DNA of 64,000 bases from Cenococcum geophilum 1.58 (Eukaryota > Ascomycota > Dothideomycetes > Gloniales > Gloniaceae): NCBI GenBank assembly GCA_001692895.1, contig KV748196.1, forward strand, positions 1,364,001 to 1,428,000, read 5' to 3'. Shown here in pieces: positions 1-11,152 of the stretch. The notes under the pieces are model-generated. The model was not told where the DNA came from, did not search any database, and saw only the letters and a list, made by a program, of their open reading frames with translations. Position numbers and translations under genes: made by a program. Each line of letters starts with the position of its first letter. Position 1 is the first letter of the stretch.

Positions 1-169
1 TTAGTAAATTACGTTCCTACGTTTTAAACTTATAACGTAATTAGCTATATAACTTAGCTACCTTTTATTCTATAGCTTAATTGGTTCTAGCGCCTCCTAT
101 ACTATTTTAACTAACCCGCATATATATCTTTTTAATAGTTATACTACTGCTAATACAAGGTCCGTAATA
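1..169 (-). repeat. 3' LTR (partial) of outer chromovirus Z
   Basis: End of a gypsy LTR cut by the window edge. It resembles the LTR at 60976-61225 and ends in a RIP-altered form of the family terminus (GTAACA become GTAATA). It is followed by a polypurine tract on the minus strand (AAAGAGGGGGATA, about 171-187), as in elements A, B and G, so Z lies on the minus strand with this as its 3' LTR. Confidence 0.7.
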
Positions 170-213
170 CTATCCCCCTCTTTATTTTCGTCCTTAAAGA
201 TATTTTATATCTC

Positions 214-356
214 TGTCAGACCTTGCGCTACCCATACGGCGATATAGGCTGGAGAGCTTATAAGGCATTCTAACCGGCAGCCCGTCCAGTCGCGAGACAC
301 TGCTGCTACCTTTTTGGTAGTTTGTATGGTCAAGTGGGTTGGGCTTAGGTATAACA
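214..356. repeat. Solo LTR, 143 bp, with 5-bp TSD
   Basis: Starts TGTCAGACC and ends GGTATAACA (inverted TG..CA termini). It is flanked by perfect ATCTC repeats at 209-213 and 357-361 and lies within Z. No internal region is present, so it is a solo LTR left by LTR-LTR recombination. Its length suggests a Copia-type LTR, but the family is not identified. It is much less RIP-altered than the surrounding Z sequence, so it is younger. Confidence 0.8.
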
Positions 357-599
357 ATCTCTAAGTTATCTATTAGAGGTATAGCATTCCCATCTTTAAT
401 TTAATAACCTTTATTATTTTTAATACCTCCTATTAGATCCTTTATATCTAACCATTATAATTAGCTAGCAACTATAATTCTTTTACTTAGTAAAGCTATA
501 CTGTCCTATTCTTAAAATATGGAGAAGAAGTTAATATATATTATAATTATAGCTCTATCTAGTTGCTAACCTTCTTTATATATTAAGTATATATAAAAA

Positions 600-1325
600 T
601 GTCTATTCAAAGCGAAGTTACGCCTTCCCTCCGAACAGCAACATCAATATCTATCACAATCAGCCTTTTGGCTTTTTGCTTTAAAATAAGGCTTATTTGA
701 TAGAGATTTTATTATTTATTCGTCTTATAGCCTTAATAATGCTATGCCGTACGGCGTTGTGTTGTCGTCGCGATAAAACGTCTTACCCCTTGGAGGATCG
801 CGAAGTTTCGCGTCGCGTCTTTCCACAACAGCTGTTAATAAGTAGTCTTTCCTGACAATTTTTCCCACAGGGTTTTTTAACAGGTTTTAAATTGACGCTT
901 TCCAGCTTACTACGTCGTCGTTGTTAATAGCCTTCGATATTACCTACCCGAACGGTTTTTAATGATACTCTATAGGCGCAAAGAGACGACATATATTCCT
1001 ACTCCTATATTGGTTATTAGGCGCAGGCCTTGTACCGCTAGGTTCGTCGTTAACAGCCTTTAATATTACCTAGGTTCTGGGTTACCCAAACAGTCTTTTA
1101 ATGATACCCTACGGTCGTAAAAAAGACGAGATATATTCCTACTTCTATATTAGTTGTAGGGCGCAGGCCTCGTACCGCTAGTTTCTAACGGTACGCGTTG
1201 TTTGGGGCAATGAGTGTGTAATCATCTACCACTGCTTGAGATAGTAGGGAACCTACTATGCAATACAGCAGGCTGAGATGATTACCCTCTCCTCGGGCCT
1301 ACACCCCCAATCAATACATTATTTA
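600..1325. other. Unclassified, little-RIPped insert in Z
   Basis: Relative to A and B, the Z internal sequence is broken by about 0.7 kb of more balanced composition, with CpG-containing stretches such as GCGAAGTTTCGCGTCGCG near 800. It contains a tandem duplication (916-1181). A nearby inverted pair, GTAATCATCT about 1210 and AGATGATTAC about 1275, could be part of an LTR. I found no clean TSD or coding frame. Borders are approximate. Confidence 0.45.
916..1181. repeat. Direct tandem duplication, two copies of 126-140 bp
   Basis: Copy 1 (916-1041) and copy 2 (1042-1181) share the order TTAATAGCC / TATTACCTA / TTTTTAATGATAC / GACGA(C/G)ATATATTCCTAC / GCGCAGGCCT(T/C)GTACCGCTAG. Both end in the same CCGCTAG. 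Divergence is modest and includes both transitions and small indels. No protein frame is shared. Confidence 0.8.
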
Positions 1326-1739
1326 GAATATATCTCTACCTCTGCGAGCAAGTGAATAGATAAGTGAACATACAATCATTTTATAATATTTAATTTATCT
1401 CTAACGCTAAATATATATATCTTATTATTCTTTATAACCGCCTAGTTCCTTATCTAATTTATTTTAGGGTTTTATATATTAAAAGCAGCCAAAAGACTAG
1501 AAAAAAACTACAAGGTCGGTTCAATTAGTATTTATACGGCCTGTACACTCGATCCCAGTGCTAGTACTAATAAAATCTTATCCAATACAAACCAATAAAA
1601 TATCGGTATTGCCAATATTGCCAATATTCGGATAATATCGTAATATTTCTTAGCATATTGAAAATTTTACACAGCACCTAAGGTTATCTTCTATCTATAT
1701 AATATTATACAATATATCTTCCGGAATTTAAGAAATTAA

Positions 1740-1930
1740 GGATTTTAAATTATATCTTACTTCTAATGCCATTAAAGAAACGATTAAGATTATAGAGTTA
1801 ATTCCTTTAATAAAAAAAATCACGGAAAACCTCTCCAATCTACGAGCATTATCGTACGCTAACGCTAAAAGAAAGACTAGCAAAGCCAGAACCAAAATAG
1901 ATTTAGTATAAATATTATCTAAAATATATA
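1740..1930 (+). pseudogene. N-terminal coding-like remnant of L, cut by element A
   Basis: Plus frame reading D-F-K-L-Y-L-T-S-N-A ... A-R-T-K-I-D-L-V is open for about 57 codons, with stops only of the RIP type near the end. It runs to the CTTAA target of A (1931-1935) and would continue at 56616. Position fits the N-terminal part of the hAT gene, but I see no BED finger here, so assignment is by context only. Confidence 0.3.
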
Positions 1931-1935
1931 GCTTA

Positions 1936-2773
1936 ATATAACGAAGCCTTATAGCAGGAACTACGGTAGACTTATTAATAGGCTAGGTATATAGGTAAAT
2001 AAGAAGTTAATAACATAATAATAACTAGTAGAGTGGTTGCCTAATAGATTAACTCTAATTATATTCTAATTCTCAACACAAAAAGGCCTCAAGGCGGTCA
2101 CCCAGTGGCTTATTAGTCAAAATGTGCTAAATCAGTTCCGGGTTGCAAGGGAAATGGTAATAGAAGGCAAGGGGGCGAGCAGCAGGTGCCCCCTAGTAAC
2201 TCTACAGTAGTAGAGTAATAGTTTGTGATACTAGCGCGTCCGTAGGCTTGTTACGGCAGCAGTGGTTCCCAAGGAGGTNAAACAGTAAGGTAGTANAGCA
2301 CCANAGGNGANTNNNAGGNGCTAAGNAGGCGAGTCCCAAAAGGCGGGGAGATGGATCACGGGGTTTTCTCATTTTTCTTAAATAGAGTTTTCTCCCCACA
2401 TGTAAATAAGGAGTAGTCCGCGTGGGCCCAATAGGGATCCGAATCGGACGTTAAGCAATGAATTATTATTATTAATTATATTCTAAGATTTACTATAAAG
2501 AGAAGAACTATCTAGGTAGGGACTATAGTCCTTTAAATATATAACCACACTCTTAAGAAATCCTCTTTATATATAATATATGCCTTATATATAAGGTACG
2601 TAAGTTCCTCTTATTCCTTCCGTTTAATGCGTAGCATATTATATAACCTTAGCTACTATTCCTTATTATATAGTTCTATCGGCTTTATCTTAGACTATGC
2701 CTTAATTAACTAACTAGCTGCTTCTAACTCCTCTCCTAATAGTTATAATATTGTACTTAAAGCGTTTATAACA
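1936..2773 (-). repeat. 3' LTR of A, interrupted by K
   Basis: Starts TATAACGAAGCC (RIP form of TGTAACG..) and ends ..TTTATAACA. Removing K (2070-2472) and one TSD copy leaves 421 bp, the size of the B and G LTRs. The partner LTR at 56243-56610 lacks about 53 bp that is present here around 2597-2650. The minus-strand polypurine tract follows at 2774-2790. Confidence 0.85.
2070..2472 (+). mobile_element. SINE-like / truncated LINE insert K
   Basis: 403 bp of non-RIPped sequence in the A LTR, bounded by perfect 14-bp repeats TAATTATATTCTAA at 2056-2069 and 2473-2486. The right end is an ATT-repeat tail just before the repeat. Long TSD plus a simple 3' tail is the signature of target-primed reverse transcription. 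No ORF is present, and ambiguous bases (N) at 2279-2326 mark poor assembly. Possible Pol III boxes are too weak to call, so tRNA- or 5S-derived origin is undecided. Confidence 0.7.
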
Positions 2774-3160
2774 CTATCTCCTTTCTATCTTCGTCCTTAA
2801 AGATCCTTAATATCTTTAAGTCGTTTACTAGAGGTATAATATCCGTTTAATTAATTTAGTTAATATTATTACTTATTATACCTAAAGCTTCTTCTTCTTT
2901 ATACGCCTAATATTGTACTTATACCGTTGCTATAATATTATTACTTGGTGAAATTATACTATCTCTGTATTCTAGTTATGCGAAAAAGGGGTTAGTTTAT
3001 ATTACGTTAGTAAGTCCATCTTTATAACAACTATCCTCTTACTTAAAGTGTACTAAAGCGAATATTTATTTGTCCTATAACGTCCGCTCTACTTCTAATG
3101 CTAAATATACGTATCTTATTACTTTTAATAGTCGTCTAATTCCCTAATTAATTTATTTTA

Positions 3161-3562
3161 GGGTCTTATATTTAATCCGCTGCTATTTATCTTAATAGTA
3201 AGCTATTTTAGGCTCTTACTAAGTTAGAATATTCTTATAATATAGAGTAGAGGGCCTTAAATGCCTATATTGCGGCATCCGCTTAGTTACTTCGTCTTAA
3301 AAAGGGTTATAAGAAGGTATACTTTAAGGAGTAAAAACTTATAGAATAAGGTTTATAGGAACTTAGTAATAAAAAAACGGATTCTCTTTTAACTAAGAAG
3401 GAAGTAGATCTAAGTAGTTTAGCAACTACTCTTTTTAGGTCCCCCTTAGGTAACTTATTTTTTAGCAATCCTTTTTTATTAATACTACCTAACCTAATTT
3501 CTTCTAATACTCCTATACTTTTCTTATAGCGTTCTTTAGATTCTCTAGTAGTTCCTAAGTAG
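3161..3562 (+). pseudogene. Antisense ORF at the 3' end of chromovirus A
   Basis: Plus frame, opposite to pol. It reads G-S-Y-I-*-S-A-A ... Y-K-K-V-Y-F-K-E ... G-L-*-E-L-S-N-K ... T-K-K-E-V-D-L-S-S-L, with stops only at TAA/TAG (RIP of CAA/CAG) and a terminal TAG at 3560. The protein is rich in K, L, E and Q and could form a coiled coil. The homologous frames in B and G have exactly the same 402-nt length. Its 3' end overlaps the chromodomain end of pol on the other strand. The true start is not determined: another frame upstream is also open. Function unknown. Confidence 0.5.
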
Positions 3563-3696
3563 TTTTATTATAGCCTATCTACTTAACCTTATACTATATT
3601 TTATTGTTAATATCCTTATAACTAATAATCTTTAAAGCTTACTATTTGTCTTCCTTTTATTCTCTATATATATCTACTTTATAAATTAGTAGCTTA
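3563..3696 (-). pseudogene. Chromodomain end of A pol, left piece
   Basis: Minus-strand sequence collinear with the G chromodomain region (about 50560-50700) and with B 29340-29470. It continues at 23581 after removal of D. RIP stops are frequent. In intact chromoviruses this C-terminal domain of integrase directs insertion to particular chromatin. Confidence 0.55.
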
Positions 3697-3701
3697 ATAT
3701 T

Positions 3702-3862
3702 TGTTACGGAGTGAGTTATAAGCGGCGATAATATATAGCAAGGTAGATATTATTAAGCTATATATATAAACTATATAAAAAGTCAAGACGTTATATAAGG
3801 AAAGAAGGTAGGAAAACGGGAAGAAAGGGTATATATTATAGACTTAGTTACTTAATTAATAC
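3702..3862 (-). repeat. 3' LTR of D, outer part
   Basis: Starts TGTTACGGAGTGAG and matches 23196-23345 nearly base for base. It ends at the ATAC target (3859-3862) duplicated by E and continues at 15757. Confidence 0.88.
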
Positions 3863-4098
3863 TGTGGTGGTGGACGCGGTCCCTCTTAGATAGGAAGTCA
3901 CAATGCTGTCTATCTGTCGGTCGGTCGGTTAGTCAGTTAGTCGTTAGTCGTAATCAATTAGTAGGAAAGCAGTCAGTAAGAAGAAAGGAAAGAATATATT
4001 CCGGTAAGTCGTGATCGAGAGAAGGAGAGAAGCCGAAGGCTTAATATATACAGGAAAATGCCAAGGCACTAAGCAGTGGCCCATTTTACCCCACCACA
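3863..4098 (-). repeat. 3' LTR of E
   Basis: TGTGGTGGTGGACGC..CCACCACA, 236 bp, close match to 15517-15752. It contains GTCGGTCGGTCA-type tetranucleotide repeats near 3917-3950, a feature shared with the C LTRs. Confidence 0.9.
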
Positions 4099-4112
4099 TA
4101 CCTCCCCTACCT
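4099..4112 (-). promoter_or_regulatory. Terminal polypurine tract of E
   Basis: Minus-strand AGGTAGGGGAGGTA directly abuts the 3' LTR (TGTGGTGGGG..), the expected primer site for plus-strand DNA synthesis. A second, very similar tract lies at 12804-12818. Confidence 0.7.
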
Positions 4113-4299
4113 AGAACGTTGTCCCCTAACGTTCTATATTATAGAAGAATAGCCAAACGAAAGTAAAGCAAAAGCAGAATAGAAAAAGGAAAGCATACCC
4201 CTAAAAGAACTTAGATAACCCTATCCTCAGCTCTCCTATAGAACTGTTCTATAGTGCCCCTCTGTTACCTATAGCTAAGATCTAACCTAGCAACTAGGA

Positions 4300-4830
4300 C
4301 AGCAGTAAACTAGAAATAATAACGGTAGCAGTAACAGCAGCAACAGTAACGGTAGTAGTAATAGTAATACGGCAGACAGTTAGCGCGGTAGAATACTTAG
4401 TAAAAGAATTCGGTAATAGTTAGTAAATAGTAGGACATCTAGCAGCAGAACTTTTAGTAGCAGAAATCTCGGTAGCGGCAGACGGTCGGTAGCAGTTAGT
4501 TAGTAGCAGTCAGTAAGTAGCAGTTAGTAAAAATAGTAGCAGTAGAACAATCGGAATAATAAAACGGAACAGTCGGAATAGCAATGGCAGTAGTGGCAGC
4601 GGTAGAACAGCTAGTCGGCAGCAGTAGAACAGATCGGTTGGAATAGCAGTATAGAACGGTATAACAGACCTAGTAGATCTAGCAGTAAATAGACCTAGCA
4701 GCGGTACAGATCTAGGACGGTAGAGACAGCAGTCAGTCGAAACGGCAGGGACGAAATAGCCGAACGGAATAGCGGCAGCAGCAGCGGCAACGGCAGGCCA
4801 GTCAATCAAAATGGCAGAGACTACGGCCCG
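4300..4830. repeat. AGCAGT / CGGTAG-type low-complexity tract in E
   Basis: Long run of degenerate hexamer-like repeats (AGCAGT, AACGGT, CGGCAG, AATAGT). Any long frames here arise from the repeat composition. It occupies the place where the sister element C has its second ORF. Confidence 0.7.
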
Positions 4831-4849
4831 ACTCGGTGGTTCGGCTAGT

Positions 4850-6150
4850 CGTTTAATATTAGGACTCTACATCTAGCTCTGCATCGGTCTACATCGTACA
4901 CGGCTCTCAATTAAGGCTCTGTTAGTGGCTTTGCATCAGGTCCTGCATCATCAGGCTTTACGTCCACATTGTTCTGCATCTGGCTATGCATCAGGCTGCG
5001 CATCAGGCTGTGCATCAGTAGCTCTACATTACATACTCTGCGTCCGTGTTCGTACCCATAGTTCTAGAACATCAACTGGCAATGCTTCCGATAATCTACC
5101 AGCTGTATACTGATTTCCTATATAGGCCTAGTCTCTGCGTACGTGTCTGCGTGCGTACCTTTATGCCTGCTTTAACGGCTAGACAAAGACTGTCTAATTA
5201 GTTGGCGACGACGTGCTGCAACTGATCGTTCGGTCGTTCGATTAAGGTAGAAAGTCGGCCCGGTCGAAGGCTCTAATTATCCTAATTTGAATGCGGAGAC
5301 AGCGTTTAGCTAATCTAGACTTAATAAGGCCCTGGCTTAACTCAAGGTGTCTTCTACTACATATACAACTGGGGCTTTACATCCGTAGACAGTTAATTAA
5401 GGCTTCCGTGTAGACGTCCAATCGGTCAAGGTTCCGCATCTGCCGTTCGATCAAGGCTTCGCATCTATAGGCGTCCAGTCAAGCTACCGTACTGTTGTCC
5501 AATTAAGGCTCTGCACCTGTATGCTCTATATCTATAGACTCCGTATAAGACTCCGTGTAAAGCTCCGTATCTATATCTGCAGGAAATATCGTTCTAGTTA
5601 ACCAATCCGTGGGCGTCAAGACGGGCGGCAATCGATCGATACGGGGGCGGGCAGCCAAGGGAAGAGGCTCTCGCAGAGGCTCCAAAACGTTAATTAACCG
5701 TGTTTCCGACGTTCTTCCAGCCGTGTACTGGTCTCCTAATTAGGTCTAGTGCCTGCGTGCCTACGTGCCTGCGGTAATGCATCTTTAACTACCAATCAAA
5801 GACGTCTAACGGCGACGGTGACTGATTCGATTTAACTATAACAGCGTACAATCGACTGACGCTCAAATAGGGTATTAGGTCGGCCCGACCAAAGGCTCTA
5901 ATTTGACGACATTCGACTGATTCGATTCAGTGGCGGCGACGTACTGACATCAAGGCTCTGGCTTAATTCGGTTCCTCGACCAGTCGCGGCTTCTGCGCAG
6001 TCACTCGATTTAATCAAGGCTTCCGTGCTGTCGATCGATCAAGGCTCTACGTGCAGCTCTACATCATACAATCGGCTCTGTATCCGTGCAATAAATTAAG
6101 GCTCTCGGTATCCGTTCTCATCGTGTAGCTAGCGCATCGTCGAATTCCAG
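4850..6150. repeat. Degenerate tandem repeats around AAGGCTCTGCATC in E
   Basis: Repeated words AAGGCTC(T/C)GCATC, GTCCAATCAAGGCT and CGTGCCTGCG recur with variable spacing. There is no consistent protein frame and no homology to C ORF2. Together with the 4300-4830 tract this fills the 3' part of E. From 6181 rightwards the sequence is again homologous to C. Confidence 0.6.
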
Positions 6151-6180
6151 GGGCGGTGTAGAGTTCTGCCGGCTTTACTG

Positions 6181-6376
6181 CTAAATGGACCAATTAGGAT
6201 TTTCCATCCCCGGGATAGAAAATCGCTATTAGCTCGGTAACAGGCGGTAAGCTAAACTGATATCTTTGCAGTAGGTCGTCGCGACTGACGCGTCTCAACG
6301 CGTTGCGATTAAGAAAGTAAACAAGAAAAGGAGCTTTAGGAAATACTGTAATTAAGCAGACAAATAGAAATCTTTT
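6181..6376 (-). other. Pol/ORF2 intergenic block conserved between E and C
   Basis: Matches C 36826-37066 (shared words such as TTTTCCATCCC, GATAGAAAATCGCTATTAGC, GATATCTTTGCAG, AGGAGCTTTAGGAAATAC). In C it lies just upstream of ORF2; in E the match ends at 6181, which corresponds exactly to the ORF2 start codon of C. The right border is the TSD of H (6377-6384). Confidence 0.65.
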
Positions 6377-6687
6377 ATACGGCCCAGCGTGGTTTTCAAT
6401 ATAAATATTGCCAATCAGATTGGTCAATATTGTTACTAATCAATATTGGCGAGTATTGGCGAGATTTGTAATATTTGCAGATTTTCTTAGCACCCCTTTA
6501 AATTTTTAACTTTAATATCGTACGGATAAATTATTAAATATTATAGCTTCTAAAACAGACTTATTACTTTTTAATATAGAGGAGTTATTTAACTGCTAGT
6601 AAAAAAAATACTTTTAACCTATAGATACTAGTTAGTAGGATTTGCNNNGCAAATCCTATCCCTCCATCNTACNGCGCAGCCCCCCGC

Positions 6688-6770
6688 CCCGCTACGCTCC
6701 CTCTATAGAAGATATAAAGTCGGCTGCTACGCAGCCTCCTTTATATCCTCGCAGAGGGAAGCGTAGTGGG
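6688..6770. other. Long imperfect hairpin inside H
   Basis: GCTACGCTCCCTCT (6691-6704) pairs with AGAGGGAAGCGTAG (about 6752-6766). Inner arms GATATAAAG (6711-6719) and CTTTATATCC also pair, around a CGGCTGCTACGCAGCC core. A smaller palindrome flanks the NNN at 6646. GC content is unlike the surroundings. Confidence 0.7.
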
Positions 6771-6781
6771 GTAGGGAACTA

Positions 6782-6903
6782 TGATGTTTTTAGTGCTCTG
6801 ATTGGTTGATCATTATGTTCGTTATTCTCTAGAATACAGGAGGGCATCGCAGACTATATACCCAGTCTCGATACAGGGGCTTGCAGTACTAACAAATTCA
6901 ACA
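6782..6903 (-). repeat. 3' LTR of F
   Basis: TGATGTTTTTAGTGCTC..AATTCAACA, differing from the 5' LTR (11595-11716) at only a few transition sites, compatible with a recent insertion plus mild RIP. Confidence 0.92.
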
Positions 6904-7123
6904 CTCCCACTCAGGAATGCGAGCTATAGTCAAGCCATTGCTCTCTGGTAGCAGTCATATAAATAAAGTCGATAGTTCCAATACGCCCAAAAACCCGTTA
7001 TATCTCAGGGAAAATCGTAGTATATCGTCGGCTGGAAAACATAAACCAGCTTATATCTCAGCATCTCTAGGCGATAAAAACCCCCCTACAATAGGAGGGA
7101 AAAGCCTTACCTGCCGTGTCTTC

Positions 7124-10100
7124 TTATGCCTGCTCCAGCCTAATTGCCTTCCTAAATCTCTTGAACTTGATCTTATCTAATGGCTTCGTTAAGCCGTCGG
7201 CTACCTGATTCTCTGTCTTAATATACTAAAGCTCTATAACTCCCTTACTAACCTTATCTTGTATAAAATAATGTTATATATCAATATGCTTAGTATAGGC
7301 GTGAAATTGAGGGTTCTTCGCAAGTGCAATAGCGCCTTAATTATCGCAGTATATAATTATCGCTTACGCTTTATTCGCTGCTTCGGGTTATATTTCGTTA
7401 AGTAGTCATTGTAGCCAAATTACTTCTTTTATAGCGTTTATCTGGCCGATATATTCGGCCTTATATGATAACAGTGCAACAGTTAACTGTAGTTTTAAGG
7501 ACCAGCTAATTACTGCACTTCCTATATTAAAAACGTAGCCTAAAGTTAATTTCCGAGTGTCGTAGTCTCCTACCCAATTAGAATCACTATAGCCAAATAG
7601 TGCTGCCAGTGGGCCCTTAAAGACAAGCATATAGTCAATTATTTTTCGGAGATATCGGAAGATTTGAGTTACTATAGCCTTATATGCTTGCGTAGGTTTT
7701 GCAGCAAATCAGCTAATAACTAAGACAGCGTAGGCGATATCAGGGCGGGTTCCCAGCATAGCGTACATAAGGGAGCCTACGGCACTCTGATACCATTTAA
7801 TATCGGCTGTCTTTAGTTTATACTCGGCTTCTGCTTTCTATAGCCTTATATGTGTATTAATTAGCGTATTATATTTCTTATTACAGTCCCATATCCTAAA
7901 GTCGCGTAGCACTTTCTTAAGATAGCTTTGCTAGCTTAGCTTTAGGGTTCTGTTTTATCGATCTCTTATTACCTTTATTCTAAGGTAGTACTTATAAGGG
8001 CCTAGGTCTGTCATATAAAAACGCTCACTTAGTCTTACTTTAATTACAGAGATATTAGCCTTAGATAGGCCAACTATAAGAAGATTGTCAATAAAGACTG
8101 TAATATATATGCCTTTGCTGTCATAGAATATACAGTTGTTGGCTATAAGGGGTTTAAAACCAAGGGTTTTAAGGTAGGCCGTAAGGGTAAAATACTAGAC
8201 ATACGGTGATTGCTTTAGGCCGTAGAGTGCCTTATTTAGCCTACAGACCTTATATAACTCCCCAATAGCTCCTATTCCTTCAGGCTGCTCTATGTAGATT
8301 TTAGTATTAATATCGCCGTAAAGAAAAGCCGTTTTAACGTCCATTTGTTTAATCTTAAGGTCATTTACTACCGCAATCGCAAATAGTAGCTTATAGCTTA
8401 TTAGCTTGACAACCAAGGTAAAGGTCTTATAAAAGTTAAGGCCTTCTTACTGCTTAAAACCTCTTACTACCCATCTCAATTTATATCGTAGAATCTCGCT
8501 ATTTAAGCCACGCTTATGTTTATACACCTATTTACCAGTTAATACTGCTCTGTCTTTTAGTTGATCAACTAGGTCCCAAGTATAGTTTTCAGTTAAAGAG
8601 TTAACCTCATCTTCTATTAATTTCTCCCACTGCTTTGCATCCCCTCCACTAACAGCCTCTCTATATATTTGTGGTTCGTAGGGTTCTAAGCTATCTGTAT
8701 TTACGATAAGAGCAATAAAGCAGGGCTCGTTAGCTACAGCAAGTAGTGCTCGTTTAAGCGGGTGATATATAGTTGCCTTTACAATTTATGGACGAGGTTC
8801 TCATGCTAGTGCCGGCACTAGCGTATAGTCTTGTCCAGGTAAAGGCTCTCTTTCTAGGCTAGGAGTAACCTAAATTATCTCATCATCCCCCCATAAGTCA
8901 GGCGCGGGATATACAGGGAGTATTAATAAGTGTTATCTTTTAGCCAAAGGCTCAGATGCTCCCACATCATTAAGACCTCTCTTTTTGGCTGCAAATTGTA
9001 TAGATAACGCCCAAATTAGTCGTCTAGTGGCAGTAATAAGTCGGTAAATATAATCGCCCTCATAGCCAAGAAGCGTATATTTAACCGCATTGTCCTTCTG
9101 CTTAGATTGGATTCTTTCTAAAGCTAAGCACTTTATGCCTAGTGTGCGTATATATTAGTAGTAAGGATTATATCCATACTAAGCTCGGTATAGTGTTATC
9201 TAAAGCCTTAATTGGAGAGTACGTATTCGGATATAATTCGCTATACGTACTATTTCCGGCTAATATTCCCACGACAATCCAGAGAGCTTTAGGAAGGTTT
9301 TTGCCTTATTCTAGATAATATATCCAAGCTTCTCTACAGCGCTATTTTATTGTGGATTTCCTAGGACTGTAAACTCTAGCGTAATACCTAAGAGAAAAAG
9401 GTATCTTAACATAGCTTTGGACGTATATTCTCCACCATTGTTAGCTTGTAGTCGATGGATTTTATAATCTAGTCGTTCGTAGTATTGTTTAAAGTTTCTA
9501 AAACAATCGAATATGTCGGCCTTAGACTTAATATAATAGGTAACTAAGAGTTAGGTTGCGTTACAAAGGAATATAATAATAAATTGGGAGCCATTAAGTC
9601 CAATCTTAAATGGCCCTAAAACGTCTAAGTGGATGAGATCCATAGGAGCCTCTCCCGGTCAGATATGGCTGTTATGGAGTTTTAAGCGTAGCGTAAATAT
9701 TCCACATATCTTATAAGGGGAAATTTCAGGGATTGGCTTAGTGAGGTCGATTTCCTCTATTATTTCAGCTATTCTAAATAATATGCTTTCCGTAATATGG
9801 CCCAGACAATTATACCAAACTTATAATGTATTGGGGTTAATCTCCGTAGAAAGAAGGGCTAATTACTATTTAAGGGTTGTATTAAGGAACTAGCATCCGT
9901 TCCTACTTATCGCCATAATTATTCTCTTTCCCGTTCTAATCTTACAGTTATCCTTTAAGAATTAAATATCTGCGCCAACCTTAAATAATTGCGCAATAGA
10001 TATTAAGTTAACTGCACAATTAAGCACGTGGTAAACGTTAATAAGATAAATTAATTGAGATTTGCCTTTGATTTTGCATCGCAGTTTAACTATCCCTCTA

Positions 10101-11152
10101 CCAATAGGTGCGCATGATGTCCCTCCTAGACCTTTAACGTGTGCAAAGGATTTAGGGATAGCTTTATAGCTAATAAAATGTTCTTAAAAGTAAGTAATAT
10201 AACAGGAGCATCCGGTGTCAACAGCCTATTGGGTATATAAGAGATTTCCAGTATTATTATTAGCTGTTATTCCAAAGTGTGCAATAAGGCCCATAGGGTT
10301 ATCTGACTCGTCGTCATCCTTGTAAGTCTTCCTCTTCTTACCAAATAGTCCGCGGCATCCCTTTTCGGCCTTGGCCTGCTGCTTTAAATGCGGATACAGC
10401 GTCTAGCACTTCTCCTTAGTATAATAAGATTTGTGGCAGTGGGTACAATAGGGAACCTTAACATTTCTGGTGTCGCCAGTTGCCGCAAGTGCAGTGCTAG
10501 TCGTCGAGGCCATAGACACTGCTAGCGCAGCTACGCTTTCCTCTTATGCCAATATACGCTTATACCCTTTAGCCTTAAGCGCTACGAAGTCAAAGTCAAC
10601 CTCATTTCCATCATCCAGAAGTATCTAATTATTAGTAGTAAATAAAGTATAGAAGATACTATACGCCGACCCTAGGCCCTATAGGTATCGTAGAATCACT
10701 AGTAGCTGTGGGATTATAACTCCCAACTAGACCAATTAATTTTAAAGCTTCTTAACGGCTTTGGTGTAATCCTTAATACTCTTATAGTCGGCCAGAGAGA
10801 TAGTAAAGAACCAATTAGAGAGATCGCGGAAGGTACCGTTGCCTTAAGGTTTGTAGTTCTTTTCAAAAGTCTCATAGGCAGTGTAGTAGTTGCTCATTCC
10901 ATTAATTATTTGCTTAGCGTTATAATTAGATTAAGCTCTTATGGCGTATATAGCAAACTTGTGTTTCTTCTTTTATTCTATTAAGGGGATAACTGGCGTA
11001 TTCCTGTGGTCTTCTAGCCAGTCAAGCTGACTTCCCATAATTAGGAAGGTTTCGATACCGTCGGAAAAGTCTAGCCAATTATCTACTCCGTTAAGAAAGG
11101 GTACCATAGCCAAATTATAGCCTCCCTTTATTTCGGCTTGTACGTTTGCCAT
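7124..11152 (-). pseudogene. Copia Gag-Pol polyprotein (RIP-inactivated)
   Basis: A single frame of 1342 codons, the usual size for Copia. ATG at 11152-11150, start M-A-N-V-Q-A-E, TAA at 7124-7126 after R-L-E-Q-A. In order: Gag (about 11150-10450); a zinc knuckle C-T-H-C-H-K-S-Y-Y-T-K-E-K-C near 10400; integrase (about 9900-9200); reverse transcriptase with Q-M-D-V-K-T-A-F-L-Y-G-D and N-K-A-L-Y-G-L-K-Q-S-P (about 8400-8195); and RNase H with F-G-Y-S-D-S-N-W-V-G-D (about 7610-7400). The INT-before-RT order defines Copia. Scattered TAG/TAA at Q/W sites make it inactive, but all domains stay in one frame. Confidence 0.88.

Larger units (their letters stand above)
170..1508 (-). mobile_element. 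Chromovirus Z, 3' internal region, left piece
   Basis: Matches the stretch between 3' LTR and chromodomain in elements A (2774-3200) and B (28345-28760), for example the blocks at 357-420 and 1330-1490. It is interrupted by a solo LTR (214-356) and an unclassified insert (about 600-1325). It stops at the TA target of mariner N (1509-1510) and resumes at 60297. RIP is heavy. Z is the outermost element that can be recognised. Confidence 0.65.

Noticed and set aside
2202..2399. 65-codon minus frame in K
   Set aside because: Runs through a cluster of N bases and has no homology pattern; not supported.
2440..2472. 5S rRNA-like string (GGACGTTAAGCAATG) in K
   Set aside because: Only about 15 bases resemble 5S rRNA and no internal promoter boxes follow; too weak to call a 5S-derived SINE.
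4510..5685. Open frames of 60-99 codons in the left part of E
   Set aside because: Produced by AGCAGT-type and AAGGCTCTGCATC-type repeats; not conserved with C and no start context.
6194..6427. 77-codon minus frame across the E/H border
   Set aside because: It crosses the hAT insertion point (6385), so it cannot be an original gene; the homologous block in C has no matching frame.
6917..7180. 87-codon plus frame at the 3' end of F
   Set aside because: Lies opposite the 3' untranslated part and polyprotein end of F; no recognisable protein.
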